Shown here in pieces: positions 37,801 to 54,114 of a DNA stretch of 64,000 nt. The first letter of the stretch is position 1; every line of letters starts with the position of its first letter. This stretch comes from Cercozoa sp. M6MM. Lineage: Eukaryota; Endomyxa: Ascetosporea. The DNA lies in assembly GCA_040357565.1 (NCBI GenBank), contig JBDODJ010000010.1. The stretch is one strand, 5' to 3'. The position numbers were made by a program, and so were the translations under genes. The notes beneath the pieces were generated by a model. The model ran no database searches, was not told where the DNA came from, and worked only from the letters and a program-made list of their open reading frames with translations.

Positions 37801-40800
37801 GCAAGACAATTTGAAGGAAAGTCAAGTCACAGGTTTTCTCGCTCAACTCCGCGCCACTAAAATTGTAGTTCCACAGACAGTAAAACCCACTTAAAGTCAC
37901 TGTAAAGCGGCCGTACCTCGCAAGGACGCCGCCACGCTTCGGGAGGGAACCGTTCAAGCCAAGAGCTGTGCTTCGATTTCTTGGGGAAGTGCCCAAGCAA
38001 TGCTTGTTCCCCTACCTCAAAATGCGGATCGCGGAATCGTTCCTCTTTTCCCAGTGTCATTGCAATCTTAAGTGCTTCATCCTCGGTTGATACCTAAAAC
38101 CAAGAACATCCAACGTATCGAAAAACAGAGGAGATGTAATCGGTCAATACAAATAGTATATTTCAACTCACGACAATCTTTGACGAGCCACGGCGGGTTT
38201 CTCGGGAAGAAGGCACGGGAACAGGTTCGCCTCCAGTCTGCAAGCAGGTTCACGACATGTACGCCAAACCAAAAAAAAAGAGTAGCTTCGCTAAGTAAAT
38301 CATCGACATCGTACCAGAAAGGGTACTACCAAAATTGTATTTTAAGTTTGTATAAATTTTACTGTTTGATGGCGTTCTTGCTCTTCCTTCTCTCGCCATG
38401 CCCGCTGTTGTCTATCCCATTCCTCTTTTTCGCGTCTCTCCTGTTCATCTGTTTCAAATTTCTCAGTTCTTCTTTCTCGCGTCTCTCGCGCTCTTGCCTC
38501 TCGCGCTTTTGCCTCTCGCGCTTTTGCCTCTCGCGCTTTTGCCTCTCGCGCTCTTGCCTCTCGCGCGCCATTCGTTCTTGTCGCTCCCTCTCTAGACGGG
38601 CATTTGCCTCAAGTTCCTAAACGTGCGAAAGACCTACTTGCGAATTTGCAAAAGCTACTCAAGGTTGTTCAACTCACGAGTTTCTCGCGTTCTTCGCGAA
38701 CACGCTGCGCAGCAAGCCACTGTCTCTCCGCCTCTTTCTCCTGAGATCACAAGATTAATTTCGAACCGTGCAAGTTTTTCTCCAAGCGACAGTGAATTGA
38801 GTGAAAGCACCCGCTCTTCTTGTTGTTTTCGGAGTTCCTCTTGTCGCTGACGCTTCATCTCTAACTGTACCTGTCGTGCAGCTTCCGACTCACGCTCAGC
38901 TTCTTCTCTCTAAACATATTAGCACTTCGCAACTGAATACACAAAGCATGTGGGACAACGAGAAAACCTGTCGACGAAGCATCTCTTGGCGCTGTTCCTG
39001 CATTATTAATTTACGCCATCGAACTTCCTGAGGGACCATATCCACAATCATAAAGTTGAAGTGAAAACCTCAAGTCGCTGTGCTTGTTTGGCTGCTTCTT
39101 CTGCCTCTTTCTGTCCAAACCACGTAAACTTATTTTAACAACATCATCCAAGACAAACGGCGAAAATAACTCAACCTGCTTGCGAAGTGCCTCTGCATGT
39201 TTGAGTTCAATCCGGAGCCTTTCTTCTTCTTGCTTGCGCGTCTCTTCTTGTTGTTGGGCAGCCTCCCTCTCCCGCTCCGCTTGTTCATTCTATCTTTTTG
39301 TTCGCCGAGTGGCAAGGACAACGTCAAGAATAAAATCAATTCACCTGAGATCGAAGCTCTTCGCGTCGCTTTTGCTACAAGATACGGACCGTGTCAGTCA
39401 ATCAATATAAAACTGAAGGTCAGTGATCACGACTGTGTACCCGGATACGCTCCAACTCAGCCCGCCTCTGTGCCTCGAGTTCGTCACGCAATCGCTGTTG
39501 TTTTTCTTGCTCGCGGAGGCGTCTCTCTTCAATGAGTCGCTGTTCCTGGGGGGGGGGGGGGTAAGAACACTACCTTGTTAACTGCATTCCAGGGTGGGCT
39601 GCGAACCAGTACATTTTGTTTCTGAGCATAGGCCTGGAGAATGGTTGGTAGGGACGCACGCAACTGCGGATGCTGGCGTAGCACTGAAACAAACAACGCA
39701 CCCAAGGCTCGTGACCACTTTTCAGGAAGATACAGTTGTATCGACTTACGCTCGGTCACGTCAGATTCTGAAAGAGTTACAATGATATCTGACTGCGAAT
39801 CGTTTGCTTCTTGTTCCGTGAGATGCAAGACCGAGCACAGTGCGAGGTGCAACATTTTTAGTTGCTTTTCGCGATTTCGTTTGACACTGGGATAAGAAGC
39901 ACTCTCAACGTTGGGAACAAGTTTAATTTGAATTTGAAATTGTTACGCTTCGAGCAAGTCGAGGTTGACTCTCGCAGTAAAGGCTTTAAAAGTTCAACCA
40001 TAACTCTTTTTCGACGCCCTGGCTGGTACGTTGAAAAAAAAATAACTCACCGTGGTGCCTTTCTGAAAGCAAAGTTGAGAACTTCTCCAGCAGTGCCAAA
40101 CCGAGATACGACGCATCTCTGTCAATACAGTGTTCTTTTGCTTTGGGAATGTCTTCGTTTAACTGCTGAGATGCGAGTTCAAGCCATCCACCGACATTGT
40201 TCGGGACACTTGTGGACACCGCTAACAACACATACCCCAAGGTAAAAGGGCACCAAACAACGTCAATTTTCTCCTGTTGATATATACTCCACGAGTGAAC
40301 TTACTGTACGCGGAAGCCAGGCGAGGAAAGGGCCACGGAGTAGCTTTCCAAAGTGCCTACATTCAGAACTGGTCCAACCGCATCAAACATTGGCATTCTG
40401 ACGTCGTAGTTTACCTTGTGCGCCAGCTTAGCTGAAGCGAAATCGATGGAACTGTTGTCGGCATTGGGCTGCACGACGCATACCCAAACACCCGTGTCTG
40501 CGCGTACACTGGAACTAGAATTCTCACACTCGGCAGTTGTACTAGCACAGGTGTCGTCCTCAAGCGGCGACGATGTGACTCGCTTGTTCTCGACTTCGCC
40601 TTGTCCCACCTTGGCGAGTGCATTTTGGATGAACGCGTCGAGTCTCTGGGCGATCTTTCGCGATGCGAGGGCTTCGCCCAGCTGCTTTCGTTGGCGCCAC
40701 AGATTTTGGACAACCAACACAGCAGTGACAGCAACAGTCGAGGAGGAAACACAAATGCCGATCCAAGATGAAGTAAATTGGAGGGCTGCGACGTTTCCCC

Positions 40801-42855
40801 AGACAACTGAGTCCAATTTAGAAATCGCACCCAGGCCTTGTCTCATTTTTAAAGCACGAAAGCATGATGGGAAGATATATTTTACAAGCAGAAGCGAAGG
40901 CAGCGAGCAGTAAAAGAGGCGGACGATTAAAAGAGTGAAGGTTTCCTTTGTGGTCGCGGGAGTAGACTGGGAGCAAGTATGTCCCCACTGTCACTTTTTT
41001 CTGGAAACAAACAAAGCACTCGATGTTCGAGTTGATATCGATGCTATCCTGTACAATTCATGATCAGTTACCGACTTTAACGACAAAAATTGCTGAAGTG
41101 CGAGAGCACTGAAAGCACTAAAAAGTGCAGCACACACCAGCGAGAACGCCCCAAAGTATTGCTTTGATGCTGCCGGTTTCAAAAAGCGCAGAACAAGTGC
41201 ATCTTCCATCTATCTGCATAGTCTACTACCTTGAGGAAGAGTCTGTCAATTTACCCAGTAAAGCAACGACTCCTGCAACAAGCACCAGTGCAAGGGCCGA
41301 CAGCGTCACAGTTCGTCTGCACAGCTGTCCAACGTACTATCTGAGCGCAACTGAAAGGATGACCAACCTGCGACGGGTGGACCAACACAGTCGCAATGCC
41401 TCAGGCTCAAACGCGAACAAAGAGCGAAGATTTCCATCATCATACTTTTTCCATACCTAATGCAATGACAGGGATTGTTTAAAGTAAATGTAAAATGGCG
41501 ACTGCACCAAGATGTAAATTGAAAATCAAAGCGGTGATACAAAAAAGAAAGCGCCTGCGGCGAAAACGTAAGACGAAGGAACAAGCAACGACCACAGTGA
41601 CAGACCGCCTGGGAGAGCAACAATCACGGACAGTCCCGCTACAGACATGAGGATGTTGACTTGTATTTAATTTCCACATTGGTTGCCTCAGTGGCTCACA
41701 CGTTTTTTGCGCGGAAAACGTCCATCAAGGAAAGGTTAGGATTACCCAGTGACAAAACTGCCAAGGCCAGCGAAACCTTGACCGACGCATCCACAGCGAA
41801 TGTCTGGAACCCTGCGACATAAAAAACAGTACAAATAAAACTCAATTTAGCTACGTAAGCAATCATGGTACATTTTATTGTTTAATTGTAAACTTACATT
41901 CGTTCATTGGAAGAGCAGTGCAAACAAGGCAAAGGAGGGCTAGCGCGATGCTAACGCCAAGCCATGAGTTGGAAGCCTAAAATTGAATAGATTGTTTGAA
42001 TTAAGTGTCAGTGATAGGCGACGTTTAGATTTTGATATAGCTCCGAGGCATAGGTAGTAAATTACAGCTAAACTGACTGCTAACAGCTATAAACCATGCA
42101 TATTACTTGTATATGTGTATTTGTATAGTCAGTGGCTGTTTATGTACCCCTGCGAAGGTGCACAACGAAGCAAGTGACACTGTCAGAGCACCGAGGACCT
42201 CACTATCGCGATCCGTCAACAGTGCCTCCTCGTCGCGAACGGTTGTGGGATCAAATTCGTTCTCTTCATTTGGTGCAACGCGCTTTCTAATGCGCCTACG
42301 AATCCACTTGCGACAGTCCCCAAAGCGCAAACAGGGGGTTTTCAGTGCCCGACCGAAGGCTCGAAGTCCCAGGCTCACGGTGAACACTTCAAACCAGACG
42401 TAATCGGCAGCCCTGTAGCGGTGGAAACCCAGAGCGAAGCTCATGAAGCACAGCGGCATTGTAAAACACGCACACATGACAATGCGCGATTCAGTAGCCC
42501 AATAGAGCAAGCCACCGGTCCCAGCAGCGAGCAGCAATGAAACGGCGGCCGCAACCAACACGCTTCGTTTTAACAGGCCGTCGCTGCGTTGGAACAGACG
42601 CCACTGTGCTTGCCCTGCCATTACAGCTATGACAAAGGCACCGACCAGCACCCCGACCTCTGCTTGCTGGTGTGGTTCTTCCAGGCGAACTAGAAACCAC
42701 GTAATTTCCGCGTCCGCATACTAAGACAGCCATCAGGTCAAACATCATATTTCGCAAAAATTCTCGGTACGTATGCTGCGAAGATAGAATCGACAGCCAG
42801 AAAAACGCAAACTAGAACGAATAGCGTTACCTACACACATACACACACACACACA

Positions 42856-42887
<32 letters not shown>

Positions 42888-44793
42888 TACACACCCTCTC
42901 CCCCATCTCAAACACTACCAAAAGGGTAATGCGTCTCTTGTCGACTGACAGCTTTTGAACGGGAACTAAGGGCTCTTCATCGACTTCAGCCTCTTGTTCG
43001 TCAACCGATTCATTCTTATCTTCGCTTTCGACATCAGACTCTTCCTTTTCTTCTTCGTCGTCGAGTTGCTGCTGTTTTCGTCGTTCGTTGGCGAGGAATG
43101 TCATCCTTTGCTCAAATGCCACCGGGTCGGCTTTCATCTCTCTAACTCGCACCAGTACATGACATACAAAGCCCAACACACCCAACCGGCAATTATAGAG
43201 AGCAAAGTACTCAAGTCGATCGAGAATCCGAAGGAAAAACAGTTGTTTGCGCCTTCGTGCTTTGCTGCTGACAGAGCGGTGTGCCATTGCGATGTCTTCA
43301 CTTAAGGGGAGGCTTTGTGCCACCAAAGCAACTCCTAAACCACATGTATGAGACACCTTAAAGAAATATCGCATGCATGGCGTGAAGTCGCTGTGATACC
43401 TAGGTACAACAGTAGGCAACAAGCTGCAGCTGCGTGTCCGAGAAACCAAAACCGCTCACCGCTTGCGATCAAGTACGCGCGCGCCGACAGCAGCGTCAAA
43501 CCAGCACCTAAGGCAGAAGTGCGAGCTGAATACCAACGCGTTCGAACAGCGATCAAGCTATCAAGCAGTGATAGCACAAGTATTTGCCACAAGCCAAGGT
43601 ATTTTGAGTCGCTGTCTGCCTGCTTTGCCACGACGGCTGCGTAAGTTGAGAGGAGAGCAATGTGCGCGCACAGAAAAAACACGAGCAGCAACGACTTTTG
43701 CTTTCGCGAGGCGATGTTTAATTTGCTAGCGACAACGATCTCAGTCATTCCGAGCCTTTTTAGCTCACCCTGGGAACAGCAGTGAGCATTATAACGACCG
43801 GGAAAAGTGACATCGGGAAGAGAAACAAAAGTCAGAAGAAACCAGTGTTTCTTTCTTCATAGTGTGTGCTTCCTCCGTATTGGAGAAGTTAAAAGTGAGA
43901 TAGACAAGCATCAATAATGGAAGCGCGTCGGCGGCTAACAAATAACAATTTAGTGAAAAATATCATGTGAACAAAAGAGATTACAATGCACAACATAAAA
44001 TCTCTGCTACCGTAGAACACGGCCGAACACGCAACGAAAGAGCTGGGGCGAGCACATAATTTAATAAAAACTGAACGCCTTCCAAATGAGTTCTGTTTTT
44101 ACACGGAGAAAATCGGCAAACTTACAATGGCTTCAAATTTGCGACGACAGCGACTGGACACAGCAAAACTAGAGTAGCTGCAGTAAAGGTACATGTCGCG
44201 ACCACTTTGTCACCTAAAGAAAGCCCATCTCACTTCTTCATTTTTACTAGTTAATTTTTACCTCTGTATCCTTGGTGCTGAAAACGGTGCAGAGCAAACA
44301 TAAACAGCGCCGGCACCTCAGTGAGAGTGAGTGCGACCGCTGCCAACTCTTTTGGCGGAAAATTTAGTTCATGAAGGCGAGGACCAGGTGAAGCACAATC
44401 AACTTGAAATAAAAGGAATTAACCTATTGAGTGAGAAGACAGGAGAATGCTCATGACGACGCCGACAACCAATGGTGCCACCATGCAAGCCAATCCCAGC
44501 ACTACAGGTATGCAGAGAAGTCGCTCTTTCCAAGCCTGCATCGCCGAAAGAGGAAATAGTGCAAGGGAACTTGCTGTTATCATGCAAGTGGATCGTCGGC
44601 TAAAGTGCACCTTCTTCTTTGCAGTCTCGTGCGAGAACGAGCTCCATATGCGTCGCGGCAAAGCGTCAAAGTGCCCACCAGTAATCCAGGTCATGACGGC
44701 ACCCAAAATTAGTGTTGGAAAAAAAACACCAGCGGCGAGTGCGACATCTCCTGCCGCGCCTTCGACCAGCACAACAGTGGATCCCGTTGACAT
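34851..44793 (-). CDS. Large transmembrane calpain (DEK1/TML-calpain-like)
   Basis: Cys protease with a multi-TM anchor, as in plant DEK1 and protist TML calpains. Candidate start MSTGSTVVLV at 44793. Many TM helices follow, for example GVFFPTLILGAVMTWI, LGLACMVAPLVVGVVMSILL, VLVAAAVSLLLAAGTGGLLY and SWIGICVSSSTVAVTAVLVV, with an acidic loop (DDEEEKEESDVESEDKNES). A long Glu/Arg/Gln coiled coil spans 39.5-38.3 kb. The CysPc domain has FRDPHFEVGEQALLG, then DIKQGIIGDCWLLSSLAVLS (catalytic Cys, rebuilt over two introns), VDDRFPTDKWFG, WVSLLEKAWAKV, IVQGHAYAILQVE (catalytic His) and LKNPWARTEWKGTW (catalytic Asn). The C2-like domain has GVFWIQLSDFIDNFRQ, AGGCTNYGTVSQNPHYRL and STFHPRKCRSFTLKVYADQP; TAA 34853-34851. 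All three active-site residues are present. Exon borders in the TM part are approximate. Confidence 0.85.
37080..37450. repeat. (CATA)n microsatellite in a calpain intron
   Basis: Tetranucleotide array, mostly CATA, with interruptions, lying between calpain exons coding for the active-site Cys helix (37.5 kb) and VDDRFP (36.9 kb). It makes this one of the longer introns in the window. Confidence 0.95.
38470..38572 (-). repeat. 15 bp coding tandem repeat (KRERQ)n
   Basis: A 15-nt unit (plus strand CTCGCGCTTTTGCCT) repeats about six times within the calpain coiled-coil exon and encodes repeated (E/K)RERQ. Because the unit is a multiple of three, copy number can vary without frameshift. Confidence 0.9.
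42838..42895. repeat. (CA)n microsatellite in a calpain intron
   Basis: CA on the plus strand, so TG in the sense of the calpain gene, starting shortly after the donor GTAGTGTTTGAG. Interrupted by TA steps. Confidence 0.95.
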
Positions 44794-45150
44794 GTGCAGG
44801 GACGAGGTCCAGATGCACACTAGACTCCTGCTCTACGTCGGAGACCGCAGACACGAAGTCCACGGGTTTATCACATTCGCTGGGCATCCGGGCGGATCCC
44901 TGGTATCAGGCAAGAAACTACTAAAAACTACTGTATCTTTAAATTATAGATATAAAAAAGTGCCTCTGGTTTTTTCGAAAACGAAAATTAAACAAAGTCA
45001 CGTGGCTCATTTGCACCGTTCTGACGGCTCAGGTGCGTGTTTGCAGTCTGTAAGGTAGTATCCTTCACATACCAGCATCAACGGCGCGCGATACATTGAA
45101 AAACTTTTTGTCCAATCCTTGCCTTCTGACAGGACACAAGCAGCCGAACG
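44794..45150. promoter_or_regulatory. Divergent intergenic region
   Basis: Between the candidate calpain start (minus) and the CCT7 start (plus). A longer calpain 5' end is possible: an in-frame-looking exon beginning MPSECDKPVDFVSAVS lies at 44887-44830 in another frame. Confidence 0.4.
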
Positions 45151-48300
<3,150 letters not shown>

Positions 48301-49240
48301 GTCGCGACGCGATTGGACTTGACGACGCGAGTTACCGTCGTACTAGTTCCGGTTATAGGTCTCGGGCCGACCACATTCCACCCGGGCCGTTACCTCCCGT
48401 CGACGTGGGTGACTCATGATCGTCGCGTATCCGTCGTACCCTTAGTTAGTTTTCTAAAATACGTCCGGTCTTCAGTCGTGCCGGCGCGGCGGCACGGGCA
48501 GTCGAGTCGAGGTCGGAGAATTGCGTCAGTTGTTCGCGCGTGCAGTCGAGGTCGGAAAATTATGGCGTCAGTTGTTCGCGCGTGCAGTCGGCGTCGCACG
48601 AGGCGAGTCTGTCGTCAACTCGGCGCAGCAAGTCGAAGTCGACCTCCAGGGTAGGGGTGGGCCAGGCTCGGTGGTGTCGCAGAAGATTGCTATCTGCCTG
48701 AATTCTTGTTGCTGTGCTTCCTTCAGGCATTCGAGTAATGCTACTTTTCCGCGTCGTTCGGACTGTACACTGTTCTGTTACCGCAGCCCTCTCAGATAGG
48801 GACCAGGCCTTGGTAAATTAAGGGTAAGTTACTTTGCCAGTGATACAAAAAAAAAACTAAGGAACGAAAGAAAGTCTGTTCTTGGAGGGAGAGAGTAAGT
48901 TGACGGTCAGTTGGGCGGCGAAGCACTGGTTGGTGGACGGGGAAGTCACTCGTCAGATGTTTATTGAGTTGGCGTGAAGTAAAAAGGAAAGAAGGGCGCT
49001 GGAAAGGCTGAGGAGAATTTTACCTGGTCAAGAGAGACCTTCTTTGAGTTCAGCTGCCGGCGAACACACGTCAAAATCTTCCACATCTCTCTTGAGGTAT
49101 TTTGTCAGTCTTAAGGTTTGCTTCCGCGCGGACACAGTAGTCCAGTTGCGTTCTTTAGTAAAGTGACTACACTGGAATACACTCACTTAGAGCAGCTAAG
49201 ACAAAAGAAAACCCCTCGACATAGTTAGTTACGTTAGTGT
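48301..49240. other. Convergent intergenic region
   Basis: About 0.94 kb between the CCT7 stop and the 3' end of the coiled-coil gene. It contains an imperfect ~40 bp tandem repeat (48506-48586) and GA-rich sequence near 48840-48900. No gene supported. Confidence 0.5.
48506..48586. repeat. Two imperfect ~40 bp tandem copies
   Basis: Copies at 48506-48544 and 48545-48586 both begin GTCGAGGTCGGA and end CGTCAGTTGTTCGCGCGTGCA; the second is 3 nt longer. Located about 200 bp after the CCT7 stop. Confidence 0.9.
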
Positions 49241-50052
49241 TCAGTCTGCATTTCGTGACATGGCTTCAACGAGACAAACGTACTGCTGCAGCAGCGAGCG
49301 GATCTGCGCATCCTGCTGCAGGGCGAGCTGTGTTTTTCTTCGCACTTGCTCCTCCAGTCTGCAATTGCGTTGAACGTGTGCAGGGCACAGGAGGAAACGA
49401 AAGGACTTGAGCACCTGCTCAGACGTTGCTCACTGACCAGCAAGTCACTCACTTTCTCTTCGTCCAGCGCTGGAGAAAACACAAAAGTAAAAACAGAAAA
49501 TCACATGGCACCAGAACAAGGCACACCAGCAGCGAGTTGTATGACTAATTCCAAATCCTCAGACTGCTTCAGCAACTGCTCGCCGAATTTCTCGCCCTTT
49601 TTCAAGTTATTAGTTCTGTGCAATATACGACAGGGTTCATGCAGTTCCGCCTGCAAAAAACCAAACAAACCGTTCTTGGAAGACGCGCCTGGCATCGCAT
49701 TCCTCGTGCAGTCGCAACACAGGCGCGAGTGTATCGACTGAGCGTGCGAAATAAACCGCCATACACTTATCGAACAACAACAAGACAGTGTACACTCGGC
49801 AGCGGTCTTTCGGACGGCGATAGAATTAGCCAAAGGTGCTTCCTCGGTAACCTGCCACAGCAACGACGACAACGAAGCCCCCGATGCCTCTAGCGTCAAT
49901 TCCACTGTACAAACAAGCGTGTACTAAGCCATGATACAATCCGTTTGCTTTATGGTACACTTGTCGGTCTCGCAAAGCGCACGTTCGAGCAAAGATACAC
50001 GTTTCTCCAACTCATGCAGAACCATGGCGTTCTTGTCATTACTTTGTGACAT
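49241..50052 (-). CDS. Small coiled-coil protein, unknown function
   Basis: Not recognised. ATG 50052 (MSQSNDKNAMVLHELEKRVS). Splicing over an intron with a GTACC donor gives LLERALCETDK, LELTLEASGASLSSLLWQ, NSIAVRKTAAE, then AELHEPCRILHRTNNLKKGE, FGEQLLKQSEDLELVIQLAA, LDEEKVSDLLVSEQRLEEQV, RRKTQLALQQDAQIRSLLQQ, and YVCLVEAMSRNAD, TGA 49243-49241. Heptad-like Leu spacing indicates coiled coil through most of its length. One stretch near 49.65-49.78 kb stays open without an in-frame GT-AG pair that I could fix; it codes for a Cys-rich segment if retained. Small cytoskeletal, centrosomal or kinetochore subunits look like this, but there is no specific evidence. Confidence 0.6.
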
Positions 50053-50343
50053 TGAATTACCGACGTGAACACATGTAATACTGTGTTATCACACACCTAC
50101 GCGGAGCTTTCTGTGCAGATGATAAGGTCCAGTACAAAAGTTCATAGCTTCACTCCCTTAACGAAATTGCCAGTACAGTACTGGGTGCTTCGTGCTGGGC
50201 TGCCGGCAGTACAGTAAAGTAGCTATAGCGTGTTGTTGTGCTGAGTGAATTTACTGGGCGGGCATTGTATGACCACGCCGCGCAAGGGCCTTGGGTAGAT
50301 TTCTCTAGTGGAGAATACAATATCAATATAATAGAAGCATACC
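50053..50343. promoter_or_regulatory. Divergent intergenic region
   Basis: Between the start codons of the coiled-coil gene (minus) and CPSF1 (plus); likely shared promoter region. No defined element visible. Confidence 0.4.
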
Positions 50344-51806
50344 ATGCTTGCAGGTACCTGTGGCAAAACAAGGTGCTTGGGAGTGCCGTGGACCAGTCTC
50401 TAGCATGTCACTTCACCCGATCGGTGCTCTAGAATCTTTGCTCTGTTTGTGTATGAGTTTTTCGTCTTGTTTTGTGAGCAGGAAGAGGATCAGTTGCTTC
50501 TGCGGCAGGGACGGCGCTTTCGCATCATGTCGACGCGAGCACATCAGGTAGCTCTTGTTGCAAACAAAGCTTTCTCTAACTCTTTGTTGGGATATATCTT
50601 GGCACATGTGCAGACGAGGCCCCTCCGTGTTGAGTTTGAATTCTCGGTCGAGGTAGACTCACCCCTTTCCCGTTACCCTCGTTTGAATTGTTGTTTTTGT
50701 TACTGCCTTTGATCTCTGTACTGTACAGGCCATGCCGCAACAGTGCTGCTGCGTGCGACGCAAAAAGAACGAAACCGACGCCTTGGCGCTGTTGTGTGAC
50801 GATCAGCTTTTGTACACTCGTTTACCCATATTCCTTCCTTTACCCTCGTTACTCCGGTGTCGCAGTGTCATCGAGTATGATCGCGAACGCCACGCGATCC
50901 GTACAGTGCTGCAGCGAACACTGGCTTTGGATAAGGTCCTTTAAATCAGTACTTCTTTATCCAATGACGAACCTCAAGTCCCTTGACCCTCACAGGAGGA
51001 TGCGCTGTCGAACCAGTACCCCGAATTCGCCCCCGAAGGTACCTTTTCCGCGTGTTCCATTACCTTTTCCTCGCTTGTTACGCTGCCCTTCCCTCTTTTA
51101 CCTCTCGCACAGATATGGAAGATACGACGGTACTATCTGCGGCCAATGGAGTCGTTTGTGCTCGTATCGGTGCCTGTCTCTTCCTGTTGCGTCTTAACGG
51201 TAGTTCTGTCCCGTACTCGTTTTCCCGGTTGCCTTGTGTCATCTCCTTCCCGCTTCTTACCCCCCCCCCCTGTACCTCCCTTATACCTTCTGTCTAGAGG
51301 AAGAACTGCAGCGAGTGCCACTGGCTCATATTGGCATTCGATACGTGAAACATTTGGCACTGCTGCGAGGTGCAGCCGCTGCCTCGGACCCTCTCGTGTA
51401 CTTTACTCTCTCACTTTTTGACCCTCTATCACCTTCCGTCCGCAGGTGCATTTTGGGCGGGGACGCTCCATCCTACGAAGGCCGGCAGGCCATCCAAGGT
51501 GCCTGCATGCGGCTGGTCACAGTGGTATCACCCCTCCCGGCAGACACGCGTGGTCACTCTTGTTAATCTCACCGTGCGCAGTCAGTGTCGGTGACAGGTG
51601 ATGTAGCCCACTTGGGTGACACACGGTATCTTGCCCGCGTTTTTTGCCTCCTAGGATGCTTTACTCCTCATGTTCCCCCTTCTGTATCTATGCAGTGAGA
51701 TTCCCTACGACGCTTTCACTTTCGTGCACCTGCAGGGTAGAATTTTTACCCTAACGCGTCTATAATTTATACCCCGTGTGTATATTCATGCGCATGTGTG
51801 TGTGTG

Positions 51807-51865
<59 letters not shown>

Positions 51866-51875
51866 NNNNNNNNNN

Positions 51876-51924
<49 letters not shown>

Positions 51925-53787
51925 CCGGTATCCTGGTGATGACGCCGAAGGCATTGTTGCTGTGTGCTGCCAGGTAGCCTTTACTCCCAGTTACCCTCCC
52001 TGTTATTTCATGTTTGTCCTTACAGGGGAGGTGACGTGCAGGACGTCCTGTGTCTCCTGGAGAGGTAGGTCCCTTGCGCTGACCGCGTTTGACCCTTTGC
52101 CCCCCTCCTCTTACCTGTCCATATACCCCTGTGAAGTGAATACGAGCGACTTTGCGAGTACACGCAGTTGCCGCTGCGTTTGCTGTCGACACAACCACGT
52201 ACTGCTTTGCTCATCCTGTTTTGCCTCCTATTTTCCTTGTTGCCCCTCCGTTATCTTACCGCCTTGGTACACACTGTTACCTCCTCCAGCACCTGGTGAG
52301 GTGCGCCGCGGAACGCTGTCTCTGCGCGGCGGCGGCATGTGCGCCTCCTCTCCGGCCGATGCCTTGGTGGTAGACTCGTTACCTCCTTTGCCTTTCTCTC
52401 CCTATTCGCCCCTCGTTCCCAGGTTGCAAGCGAAGGACAGGTCTGCGGTGTGGGCGTGCGGCGGCAAGTGATCGTGCTGCACCATGCCACCAACGTAGAC
52501 ACCGGGTGCCTTTCCGACCCCTCTGCTCCTGTTGTCCTCTGGTTATTCTTCTCTGACCGAGGTCTGCACAGTGAGACGTTTACGGCATGTCGTCCAAGTG
52601 ACGTCGCTCTCGTGCAGCGCTACTGCTTCGTATCCATACCTCCCATTTCCCTCTACGCATTGTCCCTATCACCCCTCTGTGCCCGCGTGCAGGTGGCGAG
52701 TCGTACGCAACGATCGATGCTGTTTGAAGTGCAAGTGCCGCAGGAAATAGCGTCGGCGGTACTCCTCATCTTGTTGCCCCTTCGTTTTCATGTTTCCGCT
52801 TTGGGCTTTCCCTACCTGCAGAAGAGGCAGCAGGAGAAACGAGACATTGCCGTCGACGACGCCGACTATGCCGCCATCTTCGGCCGTGTTCAAACCCACG
52901 TGGGGGATACGACTGTTCCTGGCACTGCGGCCGTTACGGCCTCGAACGACATTGTACCGAGTGACACGGGCCGCATGGAGGACGACGGCGAAGCGTTGCT
53001 GAAGGACGAGGCCGGCGTGTCTTTGTTGTCGAGCGACAGTATTCCCTTTGGTACGCAGGGCATTCATTCCCTCAGTTTCCTGTATATTAGCTGTGGTGCT
53101 TTCTTGTAATCTACAGGACACTGGCAGAAACTGTTGACTGCACTGGACAAGCCGCGTACTGTGGTATTGCGTTTGACTCTTCGGCTCCATTGGCCCCATG
53201 CTCACCCTTTTTGCCCTCTGTACCCTCTTTGTTCTTCTTCCGCAGAGTGACACTCACGGCGACTACCGGCGCATCTTTGAAACCGCTGTGCTGCCCGAGA
53301 CTGTAACCTTGTGACCTATCTTGTGCGTGCATAAACAAGCATGTCCGTATGTAGGGTCTGTATATACTCATGTATGTGCCTATGTGGACAGGAAGAGTCG
53401 GATCAGCTGCTGTGCGAGCACGTGGATGACAGTGTATTTCACCTACATCCTTGTCCCTTGCTCCCGCCTCTCGAATCTAATTTATCCTCCCCGAGTCTGT
53501 AGAGACCGCTTAAAATGCAGTGCCGCGCCGTGGATCGACTGGCCGCGCTGTGCCCTCTGCACGCCGGTAGGACCCTCTCCTACCTTGCTTATGCCAGTAT
53601 ACCCGCCTCATGCGAGCAGGTGCCATGGTGAAGGACACGCTCGTGCAGACCGAGGCCGACGAGGACCGATCGATGCCGCCCTGTATCATTCCTCTTTCTG
53701 GAGGGAGCAGATGTGTGTTGAAACGTGTGTTTGTGGGAGAGTTTTATTATGGTTGTGGATGGATCAGGATGTGTGTGATGTGTGTCT

Positions 53788-53840
<53 letters not shown>

Positions 53841-54082
53841 TGTGTATCTGGTGTGTGTGTGTGTGTGTGTGTGTGACAGGCAAGTTGCTGGCGGCCTGCG
53901 GCACCGACGCCGATGCTGCAATGTACCTGTCACAAAATGCTACCAATGCTACTCTTGTTGTCCATGTCGCCCTTACTCCTGTTACCTTCTGTTACGGTTG
54001 GCCTCATCCTGTAGTTGCGAGTTGAGTGGCGCGATCCGCCCGATCATTGACGAGTCCGTCTTGCTAACGGTACACACACGCA

Positions 54083-54114
<32 letters not shown>

